Virus record (IMG/VR): IMGVR_UViG_3300031601_000002
Location: 1 to 40,580 of that record
Origin: a virus
Length of the DNA: 40,580 bases
Direction: 5' to 3' (one strand)
Position numbers and translations under genes: made by a program. A model generated the notes under the pieces. It saw nothing but the letters and a program-made list of their open reading frames with translations, had not been told where the DNA came from and did no database searches. Below, piece by piece: positions 26,767 through 36,463 of this stretch (position 1 is the stretch's first letter; each line of letters begins with the position of its first letter).

Positions 26767-28918
26767 ATATTCGACTCATTCATGGTACAGACTTCATATT
26801 TAGAGTTTTAGCTACTTTAGAGCGTTCCGTAGTTATATAACTACTGTGTATAGCTTTTTTATCGTCACTAAAATCATTTCATAAGCCATTATTAACTGTT
26901 GCATTTCCTTCACTAGAAATACGATTTATCATTTGTTTCCAGTATCTATTTAATGATTCACTTTCACCATTATTATATAGAGCACCTAGTCCAGCCATAT
27001 TATCTAAAAATACGGTAAATGATGGATTAGCTGATAAGAAATTAAGTCGTTTAACCATAGCTAAGTATGGGTATAAATCTGTAATTGTAAATGAACCTGA
27101 AATGGCTCTTGGAAGTTTATCTTTAGTCCATAAGTTTCCGTCACCACCTCTGATTCATGTAACATCAGATATAAGTGCTAAGTCTGATGTAAATAAACCA
27201 GGAATATCAGCTCTAACAAAGAATGGAGAAACATACCCATTTTGAGCTGCCTGTCTTGGAAGTGCAAATGCTAATAATGAGAAGAATGGTACATAAACAT
27301 ATTGAAATATACTTAATGGATCCCCATATGGAGATACAAAGTTAAAGTTAAAGTTTAAGTTCTTGCTATAATTACTATTTTGCCATAAGTTCGGATACAT
27401 AACTTTCATACCATTAGTTACTGAAAAAGCTTGTACAATTGAACTTAGATCTTGATTGGTTGCAATATTTTTAGCGGCATCCAATAGAGCTGTTCATTTG
27501 CCTCCTTCAGAATTAGGTGCTAAATTTTGCATTGTTCCTTTAAAAATATTAATTTCTTGATCTATAACACCAACAGTACGTCTAGCGGCGCCAATTGCGT
27601 CACTTCCCATACCTGTAATATAATTTAATCTTTGGAATTGATCGGATGCTGAGTTAGCTTCACTTTCAAGTCCAACTGATAGTTCTTGATTACTTACAGC
27701 TTCAGAAACAGCACTCATAGTTACATAGAAACCAAGTGACGATTTATATTTATTTTGAAGAGTTGTTTCATAATCTAAAGTTCCTGCAGATGCAGTAGGA
27801 TCAAAGAATGAGAATAAATTAAATGTGTTTTCTTCATTAGTTGTTCCTAATCCAAGTTTTATCCACATTGCATTAAGCATAGTTTCTAAATAAGAATAAT
27901 ATTGATTGTATTTTGCTTGGAATGTATAATATCTTCTATCTTTTTCAGCAAATTCAGGGTCTAAGCCATTTTTAAGAAGATAGCTCATTGATTCTTCTAA
28001 ACCATTTGTTTGATTTAAATATGTATTAGTTTTAACAGTTGAGGTACCATTACCAGATGTAATATTTTTAAAAGCACCAGAAATAGAACTTCTTATTGAT
28101 TGTGTAAATGAACCACCATTAAACTTTGGAAGTCCAGGAGTTAAGCTCAAAAATACTGAGTCTTTAATGAATGTATTTATGGTTACTCGATTATTTGGGT
28201 CTGTTATTTGGTTAAATAATGGAGGCCCACCTAAAAGTAAGTTCCCATATAAATTTGCACTGTTACTACTAGATGGATCTAATGGAGTACTTTTAGAGAA
28301 ATTTATTTTATAAGTTCCTACATTATTTACATAGTCACTAAGAAAACTATTATTTCCGCCACTTCAAGCTCGTTCCATTGCTAAGCCATATTTAGTTTCT
28401 GTAACTCCGTCACTATAAAATAATGCGGCTGTTACTGTTTCAGCTACAGCATTTAATGCTTGACCGAAAACATTGCTAGCACCACCAACTAAGGTCGACA
28501 TTTTTTTTAAGTCTTCACCGAATGATGACATAATTGAATCATTGGTTGTAATATTTTTTGTATAAGTTTGATTTCAATCTCATGCTGCAGCATCAGTGTT
28601 ACTTAAAATACCAATTGTTGAACTGCTATTTGCAGAATATGATCCAGCATTTATGATTGTGTCCATTGTATTTTTAATTAATGAAGTAGCTGAAGAGAGT
28701 GCTGCTGAGTATAAAGATGAACTAGCATCTGTTACAAATGAATCTACATCTCTAGATAATTGGTCTAAAGAGCTTAAGTTAGATGAATAAAAATTAATAC
28801 TATCTATAACTTGCTGAGTCGTATCAATAATATCTGTTATTGTTTGAGCATCTAATCTAGCTAAGTCTTCAACATTTAGTATTAAACCATTTCTAGCATC
28901 TATTAAAAGTTGTTGCAT
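26765..28918 (-). CDS. large virion structural protein with seven TGA codons, 717 aa
   Basis: TGA lies at codons 113, 115, 185, 475, 588, 680 and 713, with four TGG codons elsewhere. The frame is otherwise open for 2154 bases. Segments include LLLGGPPLFNQITDPNNR, then LSLTPGLPKF (around 230-270), a GPP...DP...L-TPG-P-F pattern I associate with large structural proteins of big Firmicutes phages. Near the C-terminus IRGGDGNLWTKDKLPRAISG then FTITDLYPYLAMV resembles a tube- or baseplate-type beta domain. The N-terminal 90 residues are helical. It starts at ATG with AAGGGAGTG upstream, 17 bases after 28936-31779. Its final TGA is only five codons before TAA. Confidence 0.8.
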
Positions 28919-28935
28919 TTAACGTCACTCCCTTC

Positions 28936-31779
28936 TTAGTGTCCTTGTAGTATTGAATCTAGCCCAGTGGGAAAACCACCTTGTAAAAATGGGCTAGACT
29001 TACTATTACTACCTAATTTTGCTATATTTTGTAAAGTTGCACCCGTATTTGCAATAACTGCATTTCTTTGAGTGTTTCCTGTATTTAATAGTGTTTCAAG
29101 TGATGAAATCTTCATGCTCATTTCGGCAATTACATCCATAAGTGAAAGAGTTTTTCCTTCATAATCTACTTTATCATAGATTCCAGGATTTACAGCTATA
29201 ACTTTCATTGGAGTTGATTTCTCTGCAGAACTCATTTTTAGTGCTTTAGAAATTCCGCCAGATGCAAGTTCGCCTTTAGACATACTAGGAACAGGTTTAA
29301 CTGCAAACTTTTTGGCATCTCAATTAATACTTACTTGTTCTTCATTCGGTTTTCCATTAGTTGAATCACCTGCTATAAATTGAGATACTGGTGTATTACT
29401 TGCTGCAGAGCTGGTTCCATTTGCGAATTTTGGTAATGCTTTTCCAAATCCGCCAGTAGCTAAACCAAGAACACTACTTACAGGACCACCAAGAACAGGA
29501 CCAATTGCTACATTTATTGCAGCTTTAGCCGCAGTTTTCGCTAATTGTTCAAGTTTGCTTACTTTAACATCTTCTCTTGTGGTAACATCTTGCATTGCAT
29601 TTACGATATATACTGGTAATGCTGGTTCTGTTTTAATACGAGTAATACCCATATCAATTGCAGATTCTGATAATACGCTACTGCCCTTTTCATTTTTTTG
29701 AGTCTTTTCTTGTTCTTTCATTATTTCGGCCATTAACATTGATGATTGGTCGAATACTCTTACTGCTAATGCACCATTTCTAATTTTTATATTTCTAATT
29801 GGACTAGAAATATCAAATGTAAACATATTTGGCGCTGTTAAAATATTTTGGTTCTTTTTACTATATTCGCTTGCTGATTGTCTAAGGCGTCCGTCTTTTT
29901 TACCCAATTCAAAGTCTATACCTTTTCCTAATCCGTTAAGATCTTTTTTTCATGTTTTTTGTCTTAATGTAATTGGAGAATCATCTGAGCTACTATTTAC
30001 TTGATTAATAACAAATACTGGTAATGCATGTGTTGCAACTTCATTAAATATATCATTTGGAAGTGGGCTTGATAATTTAATTCCAATATTTGTAATTTGA
30101 TTAGCAACATATACTGGCACCATTGGATCTTTAGTTGTAATTGATACTTTTAGATCATTATTTTCTAAATTATTTGAAGGATAAACATAAGGAGTCTTGT
30201 CTCCAAATTTAGGAATTTTGTCTTTAAACATTGACGCTGTTTCTTTAGCCGCTTGATATGCAGCTTCATTTTTATATGCTTTTCCTGCATTATGTGCGTT
30301 AGTTCGGTCTATATCCATGTCCATGACTCTAGTTTCAGCTTCTTGGGCTGTTGATAATAAAGCATTTCTGATATCTTTAGGTTTACGAGCTTTTCCAAAT
30401 AAACCTGTTGTTTTTATTCCAGGAGTAGTTTCAGCTAATTTTAATATCTCTTGGTAATCTTTTCCTTTTAAGTTTTTTTGTTGTTCTAAAATATCAGAGG
30501 ATATTATATTATTTCCTGATGCAAGATCAAATTCAGATAATGCATCTTGACGATTAATCATATTAAGTGCTTCTTTAGCTTTTTTTCTACTAGTACGTTT
30601 TGTTCCTAAAATTGATTCTTGAGTACGATATGCAGCTCGTCTAGAGCCTTTTACAAAATTAGCTGTGGCTCCTGGTAAACCAGCTTGTCAACCTTGAAAT
30701 AATCCAGCAATTCCACCTAGACCGGCCATTGGTATAGATGCAACAGCTCCACCAATTGTTCTAGCAATAGTTCCTGGAAGATCTTTAGTTCTACTTACAG
30801 CTCTACTTGCAGCTCCACCAAGTGGGACTTGCCTATTTTTAGAAGTAAAACCTTCTTTAGTACGAGCTTTAGCAATTTTAGCATTTTTCTTTAATTCTCG
30901 TAATTGTTCGTTATTTAAACCAGCTTCACCAGTTACAAATGCATAACTTGTATATTGCAATAAATCATTATATGTTTTTGTACGAAGGAATGCACCAGCA
31001 TACATAGTATCTGATTTACCCATAATTAATGAAACATATAATAACACTTTATTTATAATTTGGGTTGATATTTCTTTAAATGAAGTTCCATCTTCAATAT
31101 CAATTCTTAGATTATATGCTAAACCTGCAACTTCAGCTTGGTCATATATATCTCTTAATACTTTTTCTAATTCTCTTTTAAGTTGACCGTATTGATTAGT
31201 AACTTTTTTAGGAATCTTAAAACCTTTATCATAAGCTGCAAGATAATGTCTTATATCTTTGGGTGATGCTGATTTTTCTACTTTTTTATAAACATCTTCA
31301 AAACTTGAAGTATGAAATTGGCCAGAAGAAGTCTTTTTTCTTTTTTGCCGAATAGATTGAACATCTTTTTTAATTTGGCGTTCATCAACTTGAATATCTT
31401 TAAGAAGGATTTCTAAGTCTTGTTGTTTCATATTAATAATCAATGTTTCTGTACATTGTTTATTAAGAGATTCTTCAGTTGCATGTGTTTCTAGAAGAGC
31501 TGAATCACCATATTGAGTTATGATATTTTGTTTATCTTCATATGATCATGTTGAGACCATTTTGAATACATATTTTCTCAATTCAATAATCTTGGAGTTA
31601 GACATACTTAAACTTTGGTAATTTGCTCTTGCAATACTTTCAGATACTGCACTTGATGTTGAACTTGATAAGCTTCTTTTAGTCACACCAGAAGACAAAC
31701 TACTGTCAGTATAATCATCTTGATTTCTTAATCTTTGATTTAAGCCTAAACCTGCTGTATTATTTACTGAAGATGCCAT
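28936..31779 (-). CDS. large virion structural protein with four TGA codons, 947 aa
   Basis: TGA lies at codons 78 (VST-W-SYED), 364 (LFQG-W-QAGL), 610 (RQKT-W-KKDL) and 820 (VSIN-W-DAKK). There is no TGG at all. A Ser-rich N-terminus is followed by a basic helical region, then Gly/Ala-rich segments near 350-360 and 750-790. Three related strands occur: ALPVFVINQV, MVPVYVANQI and ALPVYIVNAM. This is a repeat type I associate with big-phage particle proteins. The C-terminus has a coiled segment (MDVIAEMSMKISSLETLLNT), suggesting oligomerisation. I start at ATG 31779 with TAGGGTGAT upstream, after a late promoter. Role in the particle is unknown. Confidence 0.8.
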
Positions 31780-31813
31780 AAATATCACCCTACTTTCCAT
31801 ATTTCGTTTTTTA

Positions 31814-31830
31814 TCATATAAAATATTGTT
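31814..31830 (-). promoter_or_regulatory. late promoter motif AACA-N6-TA (heads 26765-31779)
   Basis: The minus strand reads AACAATATTTTATATGA, identical to the copy at 7777-7793. It is divergent from the copy at 31839. Confidence 0.8.
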
Positions 31831-31838
31831 AAGCTCAA

Positions 31839-31855
31839 AACAATTAATTATCATT
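31839..31855 (+). promoter_or_regulatory. late promoter motif AACA-N6-TA (heads 31885-35430)
   Basis: The sequence AACAATTAATTATCATT has the AACA-N6-TA core intact but a changed 3-prime end. The ATG follows at 31885. Confidence 0.65.
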
Positions 31856-31884
31856 TAAAAAGAAAATAAAAGGAGCTGGATAAT

Positions 31885-33408
31885 ATGAAACTAAGCCAAA
31901 AAGATTTAGACTCAGTTATTATAAAAAAATTGGAGAGATTAGACCCACTTGTAGATAATTTTACACCCGGAGAGAAAGGTGCCTTTGTAAGTTATGACGG
32001 CCAAAATTTTAATTTACGAAAAGTAAATAATTTAACTCTTAACAAAATTACAAGCGTTAGTGAAATTGAAGCTCTAAACGCTCAGTTATATGATGAATCA
32101 ATCTTAGTAAAAAGCAGTATATTTACTAATTTTAATATGAATAATAGAGCTAATACAAATTTCAGAACACAAATTGTAGAACTTACAGGAAATACTGCAT
32201 TTAAGACGGATAATGAAATAAGACTTATAAAAAAAGGTAAGACTTATATTCTTATACTAGATCGTAAAGGCATTTTCTATAAATATAATTTAGAAAAAAA
32301 AGAGATAGACTTTAAATTAGATATCGCAGATAAAGTTAAACACTTATTTGCTGTAACTAATTTTCAACCTTATGATATATTAGACTTTGATATCTTCCGT
32401 GGTGGATTCCTATTCTCTACAAAAAACAATGGTGTATTCTTTGCTGATATCGAAGGTAACAATTTAGAAGTTTTATTCCCTGAAAGAGATATTGTATTAG
32501 TAAAAGATATTAATGAAAAAGATATTATTCTAATTGATACACATGGTGTAGTTACAATATATGATTTTGATCAAGAGTTAAAATTAGAGACATTTAATAT
32601 ACTAAAAAAAGTAGATCAAACTATTAAAGCTATTACAATATGTGATGACGAAATAATTCTTTTAAGCTCACATAAATACAAAACTAGTACTGAAAATATT
32701 ATTCATATATTGAAAAAAGACTTAGCTGGAATTGGATACAACAATATTACAGCTAATGTATATCCTGGTACTGATGTATTCGGATATATTCCATCATTTA
32801 TAGATGCTGATGATAAATATATTTATGTTTCAGGATTAAAAGAAAACAAAGAGTTATTCGTATGGAAATATAATCGTAAAGAATTATATAAAGAATATAA
32901 AGAAATCATCTTTAATAAATTGCCGATAACTGGTTTAAACTTTATAAAATTTGAAAACTCAAAAATATATATTAACTGTCAAGATAAATTATTAGTAATA
33001 GACGAAGATGGAAATATTAAAAGTAATATTAAATTAGGTTTTGATAAGATCCAAGATATTATTTTCGAAAATAATAAAGCTTTTATTTTTTCTGGTAGTG
33101 AACTATCTTGGTATATAATTCCTAATTACATTTTTGAAAACGAGTTCAATGCAATACTTTATGATGGTGAACCATGTAACAGTATAGACATATTTGTTAA
33201 AGGAAATACTGGTAATGAGTTAATCATGCTATTAGATTCTGAAACACTAGAACAAATACAGCCAACATACTATGCAACATATAAAGGAAATTCATATATA
33301 AAAATCTTAGGAAAAACAATTAAATCACTTACTGCAAAGATTACTGTATTTGAAGATACTGTAATTGAAGGAATTGTAGTAAAAGCTGATAGAATTTTTG
33401 TTAAATAG
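31885..33408 (+). CDS. beta-propeller-like virion protein, 507 aa
   Basis: After a helical N-terminus (MKLSQKDLDSVIIKKLERLD), repeats of 40-50 residues follow from about residue 110. They alternate hydrophobic strands with aromatic and Gly/Asp turns, for example KTYILILDRKGIFYKYNLEK, IILIDTHGVVTIYDFD, KYIYVSGLKENKELFVWKYN and KLLVIDEDGNIKSN. The pattern is that of WD40/PQQ-type propellers. The C-terminal 100 residues form a separate beta domain. It is the first gene of a plus-strand late operon whose later genes look like fibre components, so a tail-fibre or receptor-contact role is plausible. ATG with AAGGAG 9 bases upstream; both Trp are TGG; stop TAG. Confidence 0.7.
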   Translation: MKLSQKDLDSVIIKKLERLDPLVDNFTPGEKGAFVSYDGQNFNLRKVNNLTLNKITSVSEIEALNAQLYDESILVKSSIFTNFNMNNRANTNFRTQIVELTGNTAFKTDNEIRLIKKGKTYILILDRKGIFYKYNLEKKEIDFKLDIADKVKHLFAVTNFQPYDILDFDIFRGGFLFSTKNNGVFFADIEGNNLEVLFPERDIVLVKDINEKDIILIDTHGVVTIYDFDQELKLETFNILKKVDQTIKAITICDDEIILLSSHKYKTSTENIIHILKKDLAGIGYNNITANVYPGTDVFGYIPSFIDADDKYIYVSGLKENKELFVWKYNRKELYKEYKEIIFNKLPITGLNFIKFENSKIYINCQDKLLVIDEDGNIKSNIKLGFDKIQDIIFENNKAFIFSGSELSWYIIPNYIFENEFNAILYDGEPCNSIDIFVKGNTGNELIMLLDSETLEQIQPTYYATYKGNSYIKILGKTIKSLTAKITVFEDTVIEGIVVKADRIFVK

Positions 33409-33418
33409 GGGTGAGAAA

Positions 33419-34396
33419 ATGTTAGAAAATAGAATAAAAAAAGTAATACAAACAGTCTATAAATTTGACTTTTCCAACTCTGAGCTTGTAGATGGTAGAG
33501 AGTTAGTAGTTCAAAATAATATAAGTGAATTTGTTATGGCCTTTGGTCGTAGAGATTTAGATAATGGTATTATTGTAACTCCATCAGGTTATAAAAAAGG
33601 GTTCGTATACAAGTCAGCAAATGACGGCGAAATTTATAATCATCCCAACTGAATTCCTGATGTTATTAATTTTTCTTTTAATATCTACGGATTAAAAAGA
33701 AATGCGTTTTATAAATTAACTGTTATTAGTAGAGATACAGGTTCTAATAGAGTTATTACAAATGATAGACGATTAGTAATTACAAATGATGAAAATGAAT
33801 TATTACTAGATGAAGATCTTACAGGTCAATACAAAAATAAAGAATTCAATTCATTATTCAGAAGCTTTAAAAATGAAGCAAATCTATTCTTTTCAGTAGG
33901 AAAAATATTTATTAGCGATATTATTATTGAAGAAGTTGAACTATTAGTTGAAGATGAACTAATAACTGATGAACCTGATTCTCAATTTGAAGATGGTAAA
34001 CTAAAACTTGCAGCATATGGTGTGTTCACAACACAACCTAATACTGATACTGAATATAAAGGCCGCTATCTTCCTATGCTAAGATACAGCGGAAAAGGTA
34101 TAAACCTTTACTTTGATACTAATACAGATCAATATGTTATTGAACGAGATAATGTTGAAGATATTTTAGGTGAAAGTTTTACAAATATAAATTATATTGT
34201 AGATTTTAACTTTAATAAAGTTATAAACAAAGGATTATTCTCACAATATAATATTGTAGATGTAAATAATACGCCTTCACCAAATACACTAAAACAAGGT
34301 TACATAGTATTTGAATTCTCAGATCAAGATGACAATCCAGTTGTTTATAAAAACAAAGATGGTCGTATGGTCATTCTAATTTACAAATTATTTTAA
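33419..34396 (+). CDS. virion/fibre-operon protein, 325 aa
   Basis: The gene is read through TGA at codon 78 (YNHPN-W-IPDV). No TGG is present. The N-terminal part (KKVIQTVYKFDFSNSELVDG) and the later segments NFSFNIYGLKRNAFYKLTVI and GRYLPMLRYSGKGINLYFDT look beta-rich, as in phage fibre or adaptor proteins. Residues about 145-200 are acidic. I start at ATG 33419 with GGGGTGAG upstream. An earlier in-frame TTG overlaps the previous stop. Under the standard code two unrelated-looking fragments would be called. The exact role is unknown. Confidence 0.78.
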
Positions 34397-34414
34397 AAAA
34401 AGGAGGAATAAAAG

Positions 34415-34636
34415 ATGTCTACTAAAAAAAGTTTAAACTTAACAGGAACTTCTGATACAACTTACGATCTTGATGCTATTGCAGCTGAAACTAGATTAAA
34501 TGCAGCGAAGCCTCTTATAGTACAGATTCATAGATACAATGCAAATAGCGAATTAAATGAACTTAATAAAAACCCCAATCCTTCTAACTTACTTTTAGGC
34601 CAAATGTGACTTTCTAAGAAAGATGAAACATTATAA
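34415..34636 (+). CDS. small fibre-operon protein, 73 aa
   Basis: The gene is read through TGA at codon 65 (LLGQM-W-LSKKDETL). The TAA stop then overlaps the ATG of the next gene (TAATG), an arrangement that appears only if TGA is sense and so supports the recoding. The first 45 residues (TSDTTYDLDAIAAETRLNAA) resemble a segment of the next protein (TPDKTYDLDEIVASISRDNA), which points to a duplicated module. AAGGAGG precedes the ATG. Function unknown. Confidence 0.78.
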
Positions 34637-35430
34637 TGCCTAGAGAATTAATTACTACAATTATTGAGCCTACAGTTGACAATACTATTGATAATGATTC
34701 AGTAGTAAGCCCTGAAAGCTTTGATCCAACGCCTACAGATGGCATAGACAATTTAATTAGTACATTAGAAGAAGGAATAAATACTGACGATACAACACCT
34801 GAAACAGGCTTTGCTATTTCATTTACTCCAGATAAAACATATGACTTAGATGAAATTGTTGCAAGTATATCCCGTGACAATGCAGATTATGAACTTGTAG
34901 TAAGAGTAAATCCTGAAAATATTATATCTATATTAGCATATGCTGAGATTGAACAAGAAATTCTTATAGAATACAGTGCGGCTAGTGTAGACGAAGTTTT
35001 AGACTATCAAACTATATTTAATTCAAAATTAATAAACTTTGATTCTTATGCTGAAATAGTAAGTGCAATGGAATATGTATATTATCCATATTCGGTTAAT
35101 TTAGAAGCATGATTAGTTGCGGACGGAGCAACATTTGAAGTAATTGGTGACTATATCAAGCAAACATTAACACCTGCTGATTTAGAAGGTCAACTTTTAT
35201 TAGATGAAAAGCAAGAAAAAATAAAAATTGATAGAGCTAACTTAAAGAAATATTTATTTGATGAAGTAAAATCAACAGATAAAGTAAAACCAATATTAAA
35301 TTATACAAAAGCAATGACGCAATGAACTGAATTAGGTCTTGATGGAACAACTGAATCTGATTTTGATACTATTGAGTTATATGAAGCTCGTATTGCAGCT
35401 TTAGAAGAACGTATAATTGAACTAAGCTAA
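34636..35430 (+). CDS. fibre-type protein with C-terminal coiled coil, 264 aa
   Basis: TGA lies at codons 159 (NLEA-W-LVAD) and 230 (AMTQ-W-TELG). No TGG is used. The N-terminal 60 residues are acidic, Thr/Asp/Pro-rich and disordered-looking. A module TPDKTYDLDEIVASISRDNA is shared with the preceding small protein. The C-terminal 25 residues (FDTIELYEARIAALEERIIE) form a likely trimerising coiled coil. It is last in the plus-strand late operon, translationally coupled to the previous gene, and followed by the structured element at 35441-35562. Tail fibre or fibre-attachment protein is the best guess. Confidence 0.75.
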
Positions 35431-35440
35431 AAATATTATA

Positions 35441-35562
35441 GTAAGTCTAGTGATACGCTAGATTATCTCTACATGAGAAAAAGCTCGAGAAAGAGGGAGG
35501 ACCAATCTCTCCCCGACTCAGAGAAGCTAAGACTATTCCTGGAACTAAGCAATGTCTAGCCT
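35441..35562 (+). ncRNA. candidate structured RNA at the 3-prime end of a late operon
   Basis: About 120 bases between the TAA at 35430 and the terminator at 35585 lie outside any plausible gene and have about 44% G+C by my count, far above the surroundings. Pairings visible by eye: GCTAGA (35457-35462) with TCTAGC (35555-35560) closing the element; CTCT (35467-35470) with AGAG (35492-35495) enclosing GAG/CTC (35475-35477, 35484-35486); GGGAG (35495-35499) with CTCCC (35509-35513), competing for base 35495; TTCC/GGAA (35536-35544). An alternative hairpin TCTAG/CTAGA (35446-35462) competes with the closing stem. I found no tRNA, hammerhead core or known riboswitch. It might be a processed RNA, a ribozyme or a 3-prime stabiliser. 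Confidence 0.45.
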
Positions 35563-35584
35563 TATAAATGTATAATATAAAAAA

Positions 35585-35608
35585 AAAGGATATCCTAAGA
35601 TATCCTTT
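35585..35608. terminator. bidirectional terminator at 35585-35608
   Basis: A 10-bp perfect stem AAAGGATATC/GATATCCTTT with a CTAA loop is flanked by A-rich and T-rich runs on both sides. It ends the plus-strand fibre operon and its candidate RNA as well as the minus-strand gene at 35595, whose TAG stop lies in the loop. Confidence 0.88.
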
Positions 35609-35990
35609 TTTCTACTCCCCATAAATCAATAAAATACTTCTCACCTAATCTTTCGATTATAATGGCTGGTGTTTTCTTTATTAGCTTTTTAGTTTTCCTA
35701 GAAAAGATAACAGAATCTGTTAAATTGATTACTTCATATTCATATTGAGTAATTTGAAATGTTCTAAATACAACAGGTTTTACTTCAAGTGAACCTCCAT
35801 CAACAAATCGTCTTTGGAATAATTTGATATAGTAGTTTGTTATTAGTAAACCATTATTATGGTCTACTATTTCAGTATATTTTTTAACAACATTTCCACC
35901 TGTAGTTTTCGAACGCGCTAAGTATAGTAAGACTATAAGTATTGGTATAATTATAAGTATAAATACTATTGGAAATCCCTGTTCTGTCAT
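35595..35990 (-). CDS. small membrane-anchored protein, 131 aa
   Basis: A single hydrophobic segment (residues about 7-25, PIVFILIIIPILIVLLYLA) is followed by a positive RSK, giving an N-out, C-in anchor. The remaining 105 residues are a basic beta/alpha domain (VFRTFQITQYEYEVINLTDS) ending EKRIS, whose codons are part of the terminator hairpin. It is not recognised. It is a single-gene unit with early-type promoter and AGAAGGAGG ribosome site; its one Trp is TGG. An early inner-membrane protein, perhaps host-modifying, is a guess. Confidence 0.75.
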   Translation of the reverse strand: MTEQGFPIVFILIIIPILIVLLYLARSKTTGGNVVKKYTEIVDHNNGLLITNYYIKLFQRRFVDGGSLEVKPVVFRTFQITQYEYEVINLTDSVIFSRKTKKLIKKTPAIIIERLGEKYFIDLWGVEKRIS

Positions 35991-36011
35991 TTGTGTTTCC
36001 TCCTTCTTTCT

Positions 36012-36034
36012 ATATTAATAATATATGTTTAAAA
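36012..36034 (-). promoter_or_regulatory. early-type promoter motif (class 2), copy 3
   Basis: The minus strand reads TTTTAAACATATATTATTAA followed by TAT, 22 bases upstream of the ATG of 35595-35990. Confidence 0.55.
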
Positions 36035-36048
36035 TATGACTAAGCTTA

Positions 36049-36077
36049 AAAAAGAATAACCTTTCGGTTATTCTTTT
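36049..36077 (-). terminator. intrinsic terminator of 36068-36379
   Basis: A 10-bp perfect stem AAGAATAACC/GGTTATTCTT (36052-36061 with 36066-36075; minus-strand loop GAAA) is followed by TTTTTT on the minus strand. The TAA stop lies in the stem (36068-36070). Confidence 0.85.
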
Positions 36078-36379
36078 ACAATTGCATCATCTCTTGAATT
36101 TAATTCAGTTTCTATTTCAACTTTTTTAGATAATATATAATTTTGATCTTCTCGACTTGTAACTAGGTAATAATAGTTTTCTAATACTTTTATATAGCGT
36201 CTTAAGCTAGATGACTTTGCATCTGAAATAATTACAGTATTCTTAGAAATATTATCAACAAAAAATCCTACTTTAGGCTTAGCTTTTAGATAATCTCCTG
36301 CAGCATGCAAGTTCTTTATTTTTCGTTGTTGTGATTTTATATTCTTTTCCATATTCTTCCAATTAACTTTTTTTCCCAT
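36068..36379 (-). CDS. small basic protein, 103 aa
   Basis: I do not recognise this protein. It has a lysine-rich helical N-terminus (GKKVNWKNMEKNIKSQQRKI) and a central beta part (KVGFFVDNISKNTVIISDAK), then a helix with ENYYYLVTSRED. It is a single-gene unit with early-type promoter and its own terminator. The ribosome site AAGGAGTGAT precedes the ATG. The only Trp is TGG. A nucleic-acid-binding role is suggested only by charge. Confidence 0.72.
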   Translation of the reverse strand: MGKKVNWKNMEKNIKSQQRKIKNLHAAGDYLKAKPKVGFFVDNISKNTVIISDAKSSSLRRYIKVLENYYYLVTSREDQNYILSKKVEIETELNSRDDAIVKE

Positions 36380-36392
36380 AATATCACTCCTT

Positions 36393-36415
36393 AAGTTTAT
36401 AATACTATGTTTAAC
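36393..36415 (-). promoter_or_regulatory. early-type promoter motif (class 2), copy 4
   Basis: The minus strand reads GTTAAACATAGTATTATAAA followed by CTT, the weakest of the four copies, 14 bases upstream of the ATG of 36068-36379. Confidence 0.5.
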
Positions 36416-36437
36416 TTAATATAAACTTTTAGAATAC

Positions 36438-36463
36438 AAAAAAGAGATCACGAATGATCTCTT
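36438..36463 (-). terminator. intrinsic terminator of the 36462-40580 operon
   Basis: A 9-bp perfect stem AAGAGATCA/TGATCTCTT with a four-base loop is followed by TTTTTTG on the minus strand. The TAA stop (36462-36464) overlaps the stem. Confidence 0.85.

Noticed and set aside
35441-35562. tRNA-Trp(UCA), hammerhead ribozyme or group I intron in the GC-elevated element
   Set aside because: No cloverleaf with a UCA anticodon loop and no T-arm GGTTC; no CUGANGA...GAAA core; too short and without paired P3/P7 strands for a group I intron. It remains an unknown element.
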